A stretch of 64,000 nt of DNA, taken from contig NC_133161.1 of assembly GCF_040802235.1 (NCBI RefSeq), forward strand, positions 17,129,001 to 17,193,000, in the 5' to 3' direction. This stretch comes from Manis javanica. Its lineage: Eukaryota; Chordata; Mammalia; Pholidota; Manidae. Made by a program: the position numbers and the translations under genes. A model generated the notes under the pieces. The model saw only the letters and a program-made list of their open reading frames with translations, ran no database searches and was not told the DNA's origin. Positions 47,762 to 59,261 of the stretch are shown here, in pieces; the stretch's first letter is position 1; each line of letters starts with the position of its first letter.

Positions 47762-47828
47762 CTGAGAAGTTAACTTGAGAAGATAAGACTGAGAGTCACT
47801 GGATTCTGAACTGTCAGAGCCTTGGCTA
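47762..47828 (-). pseudogene. AGBL3: AGBL3 Ser-rich exon
   Basis: This 67-base exon, acceptor TTCTGTAG and donor CAG|GTATGA, encodes SQGSDSSESSDSQSYLLKLT and SQ. It aligns with the human Ser-rich segment and keeps phase with the exon before it. Confidence 0.85.
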
Positions 47829-48010
47829 CTACAGAAAAAAAAATTATTTTAGTTTACAGAATGTTTTGGTGACATTTTAAATTTTCAATTGTTACTTTTA
47901 TTTTATTATCTTATTGGATAGATAATATTTCTATGGTAAAAATCTAATTATAATAAGAAGAGTATTTACAAAGGTATATGTGTTTGGTAGTTCTTGGCTT
48001 CTTAGAGTAC

Positions 48011-48036
48011 TGAAATGAAATGAAATGAAATGAAAT
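48011..48036 (+). repeat. (TGAAA)n pentanucleotide repeat
   Basis: Five perfect TGAAA units in an AGBL3 intron. Confidence 0.9.
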
Positions 48037-48567
48037 TGGAACACATCAAATATAAAAAAAATCCATGAGTTCAAAATTACACTCTCCATCTACAAACAAA
48101 TTTACTAGTCTCCATTGGAAGCTGCAAGAGCTAATGCTCAAAGTCTGAAAATTTGTAAATAAAGGTGAAGAATCAAACATTGGTTCTGCCTTTCCAAAGG
48201 AATTGTAACTAAAATTAGTAACTTACTTCTAACAGTATTCCTTAGCACTGAATTTTGATTTATTCACTAATAAATTTGAATTTATGTGGCATCTCTATAA
48301 ATGGGTCAGGTCTCTTGGGTAATGACAGCATTAAAAACAATTTGAGTATGTTCTTCACACACAGTACATAGTAGGTGCCCAATTAATTACTTGAATAAAT
48401 AAATGAAGTCTTGATGAGGTCCTGCCAAAGTAATGAGCATGGAGAAAATCTTCCTCCTCCTGTATTTGGAATTTTCAGTCGAGACTGACAATTATATCCT
48501 AGTATTATTATAAAGCGCATAGTAAAACAGGACAACAAATTATATTACTTCTGCCATCTTGACTTAC

Positions 48568-48680
48568 CTTGACTCTGGATCCAATGCAATTTCTTTCAGA
48601 GAAGTATCTGACTCACCATGGACTTTTCCCAAGTTTATATGTTTTTCCATTTCTTCTAATTCTTTCAGACATTGATAATA
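48568..48680 (-). pseudogene. AGBL3: AGBL3 post-catalytic exon
   Basis: This 113-base exon, acceptor TCCTCCTAG and donor AAG|GTAAGT, encodes YYQCLKELEEMEKHINLGKV and onward. It matches human well at the start and less well toward the acidic linker. The frame is intact. Confidence 0.88.
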
Positions 48681-49042
48681 CTAGGAGGAAATGATAAATG
48701 GGTTAATTAAAAATTTATGTATAATTATATTTACAGATTATTTTAATTCATAAATTTATAACTTTTTATATATTTATAATTTTAATTATATATGCTTATA
48801 TGTAATTATACAGATTAATATGTCTATACATTTATAATTTACAAATTAATTATAGATATATTTCCTAATCAAACAAATTGAATATTTATAGACACCTGGA
48901 ATAATAGTTATTGGGATATCAAGTACAAAAAGCCTTGAACACTGTTAGGATATTAAAGGGAATAAACTGCCATAGGTCCATAGGCAGGTTATGTTATCTG
49001 ATAGCCTGGAGTTTGATGCATTATCAAATAGACTTTGCTTAC

Positions 49043-49143
49043 CTTGATTCGGTCTGGATCACAATAGTCTAAGAGCAAATCACAAAAATGATATCCCATT
49101 GACTCCAAGTCTTTAGTGTTGAAATGAGTGCCCTGTTTATTAC
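49043..49143 (-). pseudogene. AGBL3: AGBL3 exon (end of catalytic domain)
   Basis: This 101-base exon, acceptor GTTTTAG and donor AAG|GTAAGC, encodes NKQGTHFNTKDLESMGYHFC and onward to DYCDPDRIK. The frame is intact. Confidence 0.92.
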
Positions 49144-49312
49144 CTAAAACATGAATAAGTTTATCTACCCTTGAGGATGAGTTAATCATTTTTCCATAGC
49201 CTAAGTATAAATAAAACTTCTGATATGATTCAATTCCAAATCCTTCTCTGGGATGGGTCATTTAACAGCTTACTGCTTTCCTTCATTCCCTCTCCACCAC
49301 CTGGACCAAACC

Positions 49313-49477
49313 TGATTATTAGGGTGTTTATAACCGGTAGCCAAGAATTCTGTAACTTTCTTACTGAATTTTCTTCTGACCTAACAACATAGGCTAATAC
49401 ATACAGATTAGGCAGAAGAAAATTCAGTAAGAAAGGTATGGAATATTTGGTTACCATTATAAACACCCTAATAATCA
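49313..49477. repeat. Long hairpin / palindromic element
   Basis: A left arm of 66 bases (49313-49378) is followed by a 34-base loop and a right arm (49413-49477) that is its reverse complement with about eight mismatches and one gap. The outer ends are TGATTATTAGGGTGTTTATA and its complement. It lies in an AGBL3 intron just upstream (minus strand) of exon 49043-49143. Candidate identities are a palindromic DNA-transposon remnant (MITE) or a microRNA-like hairpin; I do not recognise the family. Confidence 0.85.
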
Positions 49478-49478
49478 C

Positions 49479-50182
49479 TTATAGAGAAAAACTTGGGTAA
49501 GGATTTTAATGTTTTCATCATTATTAATAATGTCATATCAGTTTCAAGGTACTTTAAAAACTAGCCAGAAATGACATGTTTTGATTTCCAATACTTGGAC
49601 TTGATGCATTTGCTAACAATGCGACAATCATCTCGATATGGAATATTATAAGGATATGCTAGATGGGACTAAAAGATTTCTTAAATGGATCTACAGAATA
49701 CACTTTTATTTTTAGTTCAAGGAACCAAATATTTCCATTAAAATATAAATTGACAAAAAACAAAAACAAAACCACTAAACCCGCAGTATCTTTTGACTTG
49801 CAAATAGCAAATCTAGTAAAAACATTTTTATCCTGATATTTTAAGTATGAATATTGCTTTTTCTTGAAATCACTAGAGTCTGTAGGAACTCCTTCTAAGA
49901 AAAAAACCCCAAAAAACAAGCAATTAAAGATTAGCTCATGAAACAACCAATCAGGTACTCTATCTATATGCTAAAACTTTCCTTTTCTAAATGAAGGGAA
50001 ATGATGACATGGAGATACATACAGTGGGAGTTTGTTTATTCAACCTAATTGTAGAATTAGTATCAATATATATCTAAGTGAAAGAAAATGCTCACTATCA
50101 AACTGTCCACACTATTAATCCTATATTAAAAAGGTCTTTTTAGTTTAAAAGGAAAGCCATAAATAAGAACATCTGGTCTTAC
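49479..50182. other. AGBL3 intron
   Basis: AT-rich, no feature recognised. Confidence 0.4.
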
Positions 50183-50311
50183 CCAGAGGAGACCCACAAA
50201 AAGTGGCCTCCATGGTAAAACTGTTTCTGATACTCATTTTCCACATTACTACTCTTCCTTTGTTCTCTCTTTGCTCTTCTGAATATTAAATTTGCAAGCT
50301 GAGAAAGAAAA
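50183..50311 (-). pseudogene. AGBL3: AGBL3 exon with 2-bp insertion frameshift
   Basis: The exon starts FSFSACKFNIQKSK, as expected, after acceptor CTTTCCAG. Within the stretch reading AGAGAACAAAGGAAGAG (minus strand) there are two more bases than the conserved reading frame needs, so the frame runs into TAG and TAA. The remainder resumes in another frame as VVMWKMSIRNSFTMEATFCG, clearly recognisable. The expected exon length is 127 bases; this one is 129. Confidence 0.85.
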
Positions 50312-50999
50312 CTGGAAAGAAACCAATGAGACCTGGCATTTTTCTGGTAACAATATCTTTCTTAAGAGGAAAGGAGGGTTGAAAATGAAAAAGTAGGCCA
50401 AAAGCATTCGTTCTTTCTAAAGCTTTAGGAAATGCTTTTATTTCCTGACCAATGGAAATAACTCATTTTTAGGATGACACATTTACATTTCTGAGAACTA
50501 TAGATTTGAATTCTGGCAATAAAGTTTACTCTTATCTATATGTAATATATGCATTCAAAACCAATTGATTATTTCTTGGTACTGTTGAGATAGGATCTTA
50601 TAATTTAAAAAAGTTATAGGGTGGGACTTAGACATATTTAGGAATGAAGATTTGTGTTGCAGATCTTCTGAAAATGCTTTATTTTCATATGAAAAATCAT
50701 TTGAAAGCTGTCCTGAGAGACTATTATAACATGAGTGTCTACTAAGAGTTTTGCAATTTTATTTTTTAAATTAACATGTAAAATTGACTTTTTTGAGTTC
50801 CAGCCTAAAAGTTTTAACACATGGATAGATTTTAAAATTTTGTTATCATTAATCTACAGTTACATGAAGACACATGGATAGATTTTTGTAACCACTACAA
50901 CAATCAGGATATAAAATAATTATATCACCTCTAAAAAACTCCCTTATGCCACCCATTTGCAGTCACAAGTATTTCACTTATTTTGGAGCTATGATAAAT

Positions 51000-51380
51000 G
51001 ATACTGTTTTTAATTCTGGTTTCTAATTGTTCATTGTGAGTATATAGAAATGCAGTTGGTTTTTGTGGGTTGACCTTGTATCCTATGACACTGCTAAACT
51101 CACTTATTCTAGGAGTTTTTTTGTGAATTGCTTTGGTCTTTCTATGAAGACAATCATAACATCTTCATTATGTCTTCCTTTCCAATCTGTCTGCCTTTTC
51201 TTTCTTTTTCTTGACTTATTGCACTTGTTAGAATCTCTAACATAAGACTGCATTTGTTAGAACCTCCAGTATAAGGCTGAATTGAGGTTTTAAGAGTAGA
51301 TATCCTTGCCTCGTTCCTGACCTTATGAATAAAAACAGTCAGTCTTTATCATTAAGTATGGTGGTAGGACAATGTGCATT
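51000..51380 (-). mobile_element. Old L1 ORF2 fragment, antisense
   Basis: The plus strand is the antisense of the L1 reverse transcriptase region: GTATATAGAAATGCAGTTGG, GGTTGACCTTGTATCCTATG and AGTCTTTATCATTAAGTATG. It is diverged. The adjacent 50830-50995 may be part of the same or another old L1. Confidence 0.65.
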
Positions 51381-51554
51381 TTTTGTTCATATTTCGAATT
51401 ATTGGTCACTAAACATTCCACAAAATTGATTTGTTATCAATTATGTAAACAAGTCAAAAACAGCTAAAATGAAAAAGCAGTTTACTGAATACTATTATCC
51501 ATTCCTCTATTTCACATTGGCAACATTTAGTAAGAAGTCTTTAAAGGTGCTTAC

Positions 51555-51717
51555 TTTATCAGGACAACTTTTACTCAGCATAAGTGGAAAGATTCGTTGC
51601 TGCAAATATAATGCTTTACATCTATCACTACCATTACAGCCGTACATGAAGATATTCTCTTTCTTACTATGGCCATGAAGGTCACAATATGAAATAACCT
51701 CTCGGTTTTCCATCAAT
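51555..51717 (-). pseudogene. AGBL3: AGBL3 catalytic exon with DLHGHS zinc-ligand motif
   Basis: This 163-base exon lies between acceptor CTTGGTAG and donor AAA|GTAAGC. It encodes 54 residues including YCDLHGHSKKENIFMYGC, which carries the third zinc ligand His of the M14 family, then RCKALYLQQRIFPLMLS. The frame is intact and close to human. Confidence 0.92.
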
Positions 51718-52629
51718 CTACCAAGGAGGAAAAAAACAAGTTACTAAATTCTACCTCTGCATTTTTCTTCTATGGGTGTAATTATGGACTTATAAATCTA
51801 ATATCCAAATAAATAGAATTTCTTATATTCTAGCTTTCAATTTATCAGCACTGAATATTATTTTTAATATACACTTTTTAAAACATCTGCAATAGTTTCC
51901 TATTAACTACATATAGAACATGAATGCCTTAGCTTTCTGTTATAAAGACAAAATCGACCTTACTCTCAAGACCTTCTCCAGCAGGGTCCCTCTGCTTTCT
52001 CATTTTGGTTTTCTGTTGTACAACAAAACAGCTCACTCCTATCAGACCATTAGCTTTCACATAGTTCTTTCTAATGGGAATACCTTCTTTCCTCATCTTT
52101 GTAAATGTTAACTACTGCTCCTCATCCCTCAAGACTGACCTCATGTCTCACTTAATTTCTAACTAGATTTTTCTTTTTTTGGACTTCTGTAGCACTTAAT
52201 ATAGGTACCACTTACTTGGCACTTACCTAGGAAAGTTTTCATATTTTTGATATTTAATCTTGTTAAAGACAGGGAATGCTTCAAATCATTTAGAACAGTG
52301 TTATTCACAAAAGTACCCCAGTATTCGTTCAAAATTGAGTGTCTGATGAGTTGGTGCTGAAACCAATATTTTGCCCTTTTTAATGTATTTTAGAAAAGTG
52401 GTACCAAAGTTTGAATTTATTTTTTTCTGGTTAATTTCTAATAAATAATATAAGGAAATTATTACACATTTATTAAAAGCACAGTCCTTAGCCAGTATAA
52501 TTTAGACATTCAGTGAGTTTTAAAGCAATAAAAAAATAAGTCCCCCAAACTGACAAAAATACTAATAGAGAGGCTTTTGAAAGGTTAAAAAAAAGTTGTG
52601 ATGTTAAGGTTATAGGATTATGAGAATTT
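51718..52629. other. AGBL3 intron
   Basis: No missing AGBL3 exon found here. About 51900-52240 (CTCAAGACCTTCTCCAGCAG, ATCCCTCAAGACTGACC) looks like an old LINE fragment. Confidence 0.4.
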
Positions 52630-52644
52630 TTGCCTATTTTTTTC
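52630..52644 (+). repeat. Target-site duplication of minus-strand L1, first copy
   Basis: TTGCCTATTTTTTTC recurs exactly at 53853-53867. Confidence 0.9.
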
Positions 52645-53852
52645 TTTTTTCTTAAAAAATTTTTTATTACATTATTGATATACACTCTTATGAAGGTTTC
52701 ACATGAAAAAATGTGGTTACTACATTTACCCATATTATCAAGTCCCCACCCATACCCCAATGCAGCCACTGTCCATCAGTGCAGCAAGATGCCACAGATT
52801 CAGTATTTGCCTTCTCTGTGCTACACTGTCTTCCCTGTGACCCCACCACCACACTATGTGTACTAAACATAATATCCCTCAGTTCCCATCTCCCTCCCTC
52901 CCGACCCGCCCTCCCACATGCCTCCCCTTTGGTAACCATTAGTCCCTTCTTGGAGTCTGTGAGTCTGCTGCTATTTTGTTCCTTCAGTTTTGCTTCGTGG
53001 TTATACTCTACAGATGAGGGAAATCATTTGGCACTTGTCTTTCTTTGCCTGGCTTATTTCACTCAGCATAATACCCTCCAGCCCCATTCATTTACTGCAA
53101 ATGGTACGATTTGTTTATTTCTTATGGCTGAATAGTATTCCATTGTGTATATGGACATCATCTTTATCCATTCATCTACTGATGGACACTTTGGTTGCTT
53201 CTATATCTTGGCTATTGTAAACAGTGCTGTTATAAACATAGGAGTGCATTATGTCTTTTTGAATCTGAGAACTTGTGTTCTTTGGGTAAATTCCAAGGAG
53301 TGGGATTCCCGGGTCAAATGGTATTTCTATTTTTAGTTTTTTGAGGAACCTCCATATTGCTTCCCACAATGGTTGAACTAGCTTACATTCCCACCAGCAG
53401 TGTAGGACGGTTCCTCTTTCTCCACATCCTCACCAGCATTTGTTGTTCTTAGTCTTTTCAATGCTGGCCATCCTTACTGGTGTGAGGGGATATCTCATTG
53501 TGGTTTTTAATTTCCCTGATGATTAGTGATGTGGAGCATCTTTTCATGTGTCTGTTGGCCATATGAATTTCTTCTTTGGAGAATTGTCTCTTCATATCCT
53601 CTGCCCATTTTTTAATAGGGTTATTTGCTTTTTGGTTGTTGAGGCGTGGTTCTTTATATATTTTGGATGTTAACCCCTTGTTGGATATCTCATTTACAAA
53701 TATATTCTCCCATACTGCAGGATGCCTTTTTGTTCTGTTGATGGTGTCCTTTGCCAAAGAGAAACTTTTTAGTTTGATGTAGTTCCATGTGTTCATTTTT
53801 TCTTTTGTTTCCCTTACTTGAGGAGATGCGTTCAGGAAGAAGTTGCTCATGC
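52645..53852 (-). mobile_element. 5'-truncated L1 with ordinary 3' UTR
   Basis: The minus strand reads the end of ORF2 ([26 protein letters not shown]-type, [18 protein letters not shown]), then a 3' UTR with GATGGACAGTGGCTGCATTG and GGGTGGGGACTTGATAATATG, ending in an A-rich tail (T-rich on the plus strand at 52641-52675). Exact 15-base duplications flank it, so it is a separate insertion about 1.2 kb long. The ORF2 remnant has frame breaks. It lacks the ERV extension of the 10731 and 57230 elements and therefore shows where the normal L1 end lies. Confidence 0.92.
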
Positions 53853-53867
53853 TTGCCTATTTTTTTC
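53853..53867 (+). repeat. Target-site duplication of minus-strand L1, second copy
   Basis: Exact repeat of 52630-52644. Confidence 0.9.
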
Positions 53868-56445
53868 ATACTGCCAAACTTTATAAAGCATTATTATATT
53901 ACTTAAAAAACCCAAATTACATATGCCATTTTTATATCTGGAAGGATAAATACCAAAATGTTAACAATGGTATTTATAGTAATATGATATGTATTGCTTT
54001 TGTGACAAAAATATTAAAACCTAAAATCAAAACATTTGAAGCATATCTTCTATTAGAAATAATACTCCTTTAAACTATAGTGAAATGCCAAAATGAAGTC
54101 TGTTACATGTATTAAATTTTTTGCCCTTTTCTCATTTGGTACCCAATAAATTCTGTTAACTTAAGACTGACATAGAGCCACTAATGATCATTATAAATTT
54201 GTAGAAAAGTAACTCTATTGTAAAGCAAGAATATCAAATTAGGCCCTCAAATGTGAAATATGTTTTACATTTCTAAACCAACATTTCCTGTTTTAATGAA
54301 TTTTGGGTTTCTTATAAGTGAGTCAAAAGAACTACTTCTAAGTAACTAATTCCCAAAGAAATTATTACTTCTGAAAGTGAAATAGGGTGTTAGGGCCTTT
54401 CATCTTATATTAATTTAAAACACTTGAGAAATAATTTGAATTTTCTTCTTAGCCGTAGGTTAAAATACTCTAGAGTCACATACTAAGTATCCTATACTAA
54501 AATCTACTTTCTCTTTTTCTCAAAATCTTTAACTATATTTAGTCTTGGCTATAGTTCCAGCTGCTCGCCTTTCCCCACACACGTGGCTGACTTCTTACTC
54601 CACTTACCTGCCTATGATTAATTGCATTAGCTTGCTTTCTTGCAAGAATTCTTTTCTTTCTTGGAAATGTCTATTCTTTCCTAAATAGATTTCTGCCTTA
54701 ACCTTCTTACAAGGCAATCTGAGAAATGAGACATTTTTAAAACTATTTTCCATAGAGACAAGCCAAGAGGCCTTGAACTGTAATTTATTTTGCATTGGGC
54801 CAGGATGCTTTATGTCAGAGCATTAAGGAGACATTATAGATACTCTAGTAGACATGCTATCAGCTCCCTTCTTGTTTTTTTTGTTTTTATTTTGGAATAA
54901 TTTTAGATTTCATAAAATTTGAATAAATAGTAGAGTTTCCATATACTCCTCACTCAGTTTTCCTTAATTTTAATACATTACTTAACCAGGGTACATTGTA
55001 AAAAACTAAGAAACAATATTGGTACATTACTATTAACTAAACTCCCAGTCTTATTTGGATTTTTACAAATTTTCTCACTAATGTCTTTTTCTGTTGTAGA
55101 ATCCAGTCCAGGACACCACACTGCATTTAGTCAGCTCTCTTTTTTAATATTTGTCATCCCCAGGAGAGTAAGGAAGTCATAGGTTACTCTTTTATCACTT
55201 AAACATTTCCCAAATAACTTCAGGCAGGCCTGGAGTCCACACTTGTCGGGGGTTATTAAACCAGTTTTGCTTCTTTTTGGGGGGATCTGTACTTCACTCA
55301 CCAGGTGTTGATTCAGATACAGGTAACATAAAAAAAAAGTTGAGACTAAACTGAGATAATTTGGGCTATGCTAAGGGCTCGTAAAACCTGTCAGCTCCTC
55401 TGAGGAAGTGGAGGTACCCTTGAGGTCCCCAGCCTTAAAAGAGGGTTCTTATGCTTATGCTAGGGGCCCTAGTAACAAGGCTAGATAAGGCTGTAAGACT
55501 TTCTATAGTAGTACTTATTATTGTAAATATTTGAATGATCCCAACCAGTTTACAAAGAGTTTTACATCTGTATCTGATTCATAACAACATTTTTCCTTTT
55601 ATGAAAAAATGAAATAATTGTCAATTTCTTTAGCAATCAAGGAAATGCTAGTTAAAACAGTGATATATCTCCTTTGTTTAAGCAGATTTGCAGAATTTTA
55701 AAAAGGAAAAAGAGTGATAGGAAGAAGTCCACAGACTAGTACTATGAATTTTCCTGAGTATGAGAATAGATATGTTTATCGATGCAAAGAAAAAGGCCTA
55801 GAATGATACACACCAAACTGAGAATAGTGGTTATCTCAAAAGATTTGTTTTAGGATGGTGGTGAAAAAGGCAAAATAAATAAATAAATAAATAAAGGACT
55901 TATCTTCAGTTTCAGATTGTGATAGATATGTGAATACTTAGAAAAAATAGTTTAGGGTGTATTTGGAAATAGAACTCTAAATGTATACATTTAAAAAAAA
56001 TCAAGTATACATCAAGATGCCCACATACAGATATGTCTGAAAATAAATGACCTTATTAAGGAAATTCTTTATACAGGCATACTTTCATTTAAGTAAATAC
56101 ATACTTCAAAAACATTGTGTCCACTCTAAGTCGAGTCATTCTGTAAATGCATTAAGAGCTAGTTATTTAAAGAAATGCCAAGGTAAATTCTTATGGTAAG
56201 TGAAGTCTTTTATAAAGTAATAGCCATTTTTACTTAGCTTCATTAAAAATCGGTTTACCTTAAAACTTAAAAGTTTGACCTCCAAAAGATTCTTAAATAT
56301 ATTTCTCTGTTTCCAATAACAGAGTAATAAAGCCTTATATTATTTAACCTGACCTTTTTTATTTTCTGGTTTCATTTTATTTTTTTTGATCTACTTCAGG
56401 TCTTATCATAAAGAGAATAGGAGAATTATATGGATAACTTCAAAC
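53868..56445. other. AGBL3 intron where middle exons are expected but absent
   Basis: I looked on the minus strand for the conserved blocks that should lie here (the HPGE zinc motif, MLNPDG, WYYFQV-like) and did not find them. An antisense old L1 piece occupies about 54885-55260 (TTTTAGATTTCATAAAATTTG, GGTACATTACTATTAACTAA, GGACACCACACTGCATTTAG). A short (AAAT)n lies at 55872-55895. Confidence 0.55.
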
Positions 56446-56506
56446 CTGTTAAAAGTGCACACTGGTGGATATCTTCACTTAGAAACTTCATGAAGGTATC
56501 CTCATC
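56446..56506 (-). pseudogene. AGBL3: AGBL3 N-terminal exon
   Basis: This 61-base exon encodes DEDTFMKFLSEDIHQCALLT plus one base and closely matches the human N-terminus. The acceptor GTTTTAG is good. The donor CAG|GTTTGA is weak at positions +3 and +4, which may reflect decay. Confidence 0.8.
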
Positions 56507-57229
56507 CTAAAACAAGAGAGTTCAAAAATATTTCTCTTTTAAAACTCAACAGTTTCCAAATCCAGAAACTTTTCACATCTATTTTCATACTTAGAATTGA
56601 CACATCTCTTTAATCTTTAGTAAATGAAAAATTGCTATGGGCTACGGGTCTCAGGACACTTCAAATACCCTGAAACAAAGTTATCATCTTTCATAACTCT
56701 TCCTCTACAAGGTAAGGTCGTATCAATGATTGTAGGGAAGGAATGAAGTTTAAAGATTCTTGGTATAAACTTGGCAAAACAACTTAAATTAAGATTAAAA
56801 TTAACAAAAAAATAAAGAGAAGAGAAAAGAAACACAGGAAGCCATAGATGTAAAGGATTATATGTCATTCAGGGGAGTTTATTTTGGGACTTTAAGTTAC
56901 ACACATGATAATTTATACTTTACAAAAATGTGAAGGAAATCTCTTAAGAATATGTACTGGAACCAGATAAAATATTTTGAAATACTGAATTTTTATTTTC
57001 CCCCCTTTTGCTTCCTCCAAAACCCTTCCTTTGTTAAATCAGAGCCACATTAAACCTCTCTTGGTGATATGCAGTGGGTTTGGAACATAGGAGGTTGCAG
57101 CATTATGATATGTATTGTGATGAAACCATGAATTACAAAAATAAAACCTAATAATGATTTAATCAACACACTTTCATAAAACTCAGAAGAATCTTAGCCA
57201 AAATATTTTCTCAAAAAACATTATCAATA
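56507..57229. other. Sequence between the AGBL3 N-terminal exon and the second L1
   Basis: No further AGBL3 exon recognised. The last bases, AAAAAACATTATCAATA, are the likely 5' target duplication of the L1 that follows; its partner lies beyond the window. Confidence 0.4.
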
Positions 57230-58208
57230 GGGAGGCAGAGCCAGGATGGCGGCGTGAGTAGAGCAGCAGAAATCTCCTCCCAAAAGCACATATATCTATG
57301 AACATATAACAAAGATAACTCTTCCTAAAATAGAGACCAGAGGACACAGGACAACATCCAGACCACATCCACACCTGCAGGAACCCAGCGCCTTGCAAAA
57401 GGGGTAAGATACAAGCCCCGGCCCGGTGGGTCCCAAGCGCCCCTCCCCCCAGCTCCTGGTGGGAGGAGAAGAGTCAGAGCGGAGAGGGAGAGGGAGCCCA
57501 GGACTGCTGAACACCCAGCCCCAGCCATCCGGAACAGAGCGCAGACACAGTGCATGCTCAGGGCCCTGGATACTAGGGAAACAGGGCAGCAAGACCGGAG
57601 AGCGGGTATCGGAGACTGGCACTGGAGAACAAAATGAACGCGAGTGACCACCTTTTTTTCTTTTGTTGTATTGTTTTGGCGAGTGCTTTTTGGAAGTCTT
57701 AAAGGGATAGGGACCCCAATACTAGGGAAACAGGGCAGCAAGTATGGTGAGCAGGTGCCCGAGGCTGGCGCTGGAGAATAAAGAAAAATGAGTGGCCATT
57801 TTTTTTGTGGTTGTTTTGTTTTGGCTGGTGCTTTATGGAAGTTTTAAAGGGGCAGGGTGGGACACTTAGTCCAGAGGTAGGGAATCCCAGGATCTCTGGG
57901 CACTCTAATCCCCTGGGCTGCAGGGAGCACGGAGGCCCTTTACAGAGATAAATAGCCTCCCGGCCGCTCCCCCTCCAACACAACTCCACCATTTTGGAGT
58001 AGCAGCCGGAGCCAGGTCATGGCCACAGAACAGCGGAGATAAACTCCATAGCAGCCCGGCAGGAAGCAGAAGCCCTGTCTACACGCAGCTACCCAGCACA
58101 AGCCACTAGAGGTCGCTATTCTCCCAGGAGATGAAGGCCACAAACCAACAAGAAGGAAAGTTCTTCCAGCCGTCACTAGTCCCAGCTCTGCAAACTATTC
58201 CTATCACA

Positions 58209-58955
58209 ATGAAAAGACAAAATTACAGGCAAACCAAGATCACAGAGACACCAGAGAAGGAGACAGACCTAACCAGTCTTCCTGACAAAGAATTCAAAAT
58301 AAAAATCATAAACATGCTGACAGAGATGCAGAGAAATACGCAAGAGAAATGGGATGAAGTCTGGAGGGAGATCACAGATGCCAGAAAGGAGATCACAGAA
58401 ATGAAACAAACTCTGGAAGGATTTATAAGCAGAATGGATAAGATGCAAGAGGCCATTGATGGAATTGAAACCAGAGAACAGGAATGCATAGAAGCTGACA
58501 TAGAGAGAGATAAAAGGATCTCCAGGAATGAAACAATATTAAGAGAACTGTGTGACCAATCCAAAAGGAACAATATCTGTATTATAGGGGTACCAGAAGA
58601 AGAAGAAGAGAGAGGAAAAGGGATGGAAAGTATCTTGGAAGAAATAATTGCTGAAAACTTCCCCAAACTGGGGGAGGAAATAGTCGAACAGACCACGGAA
58701 ATACATAGAACCCCCAACAGAAAGGATCCAAGGAGGACAACAACAAGACACATAATAATTAAAATGGCAAAGATCAAGGACAAGGAAAGAGTTTTAAAGG
58801 CAGCTAGAGAGAAAAAGGTCACCTATAAAGGAAAACCCATCAGGCTAACATCAGACTTCTCGACAGAAACCCTACAGGCCAGAAGAGAATGGCATGATAT
58901 ATTTAATGCAATGAAACAGAAGGGCCTTGAACCAAGGATACTGTATCCAGCATGA
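58209..58955 (+). pseudogene. L1 ORF1, truncated by a nonsense mutation
   Basis: The frame starts at the ATG matching 12291 and runs 248 codons. A CGA in the intact copy is TGA here (58953-58955), a CpG-type C-to-T change that removes the last 36 or so residues of the C-terminal domain. Only one copy of the 11-residue coiled-coil repeat is present, against three in the young element. Otherwise the protein is close to the young ORF1. Confidence 0.9.
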
Positions 58956-59261
58956 CTATCATTTAAATATGATGGTGGGATTAAACAATTCCCAGATAAG
59001 CAAAAGCTAAGAGAATTTGCTTCCCACAAACCACCTCTATAGTGCATCTTATAGGGACTGCTCTAGATGGGAGCACTCCTAAAAAGAGCACAGAACAAAA
59101 CACCCAACATATGAAGAAGGGAGGAGGAGGAATAAGAAGGGAGAGAAATAAAGAATCATCAGAACGTGTTTATAATAGCTCAACAAGCGAGTTAAGTTAG
59201 ACAGTAAGATAGTAAAGAAGCTAACCCTGAACCTTTGGTAACCACAAACTTAAAGCGTGCA

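Larger units (their letters stand above)
47762..56506 (-). pseudogene. AGBL3: AGBL3 (cytosolic carboxypeptidase 3), apparently inactivated
   Basis: AGBL3 is an M14-type zinc carboxypeptidase that removes glutamates from polyglutamylated tubulin and related tails. Six exons on the minus strand match the human protein in order: an N-terminal exon (56446-56506) and five exons of the late catalytic and post-catalytic part (51555-51717, 50183-50311, 49043-49143, 48568-48680, 47762-47828). Two independent defects appear. Exon 50183-50311 has two extra bases and then in-frame stops. No sequence for the roughly 320 residues between the N-terminal exon and exon 51555-51717, which hold the HPGE zinc motif, is found in the 4.7 kb between them. 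Orientation and order next to TMEM140 and CYREN match human 7q33. Exons upstream of 56506 were not found before the window ends. Misassembly remains an alternative. Confidence 0.8.
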
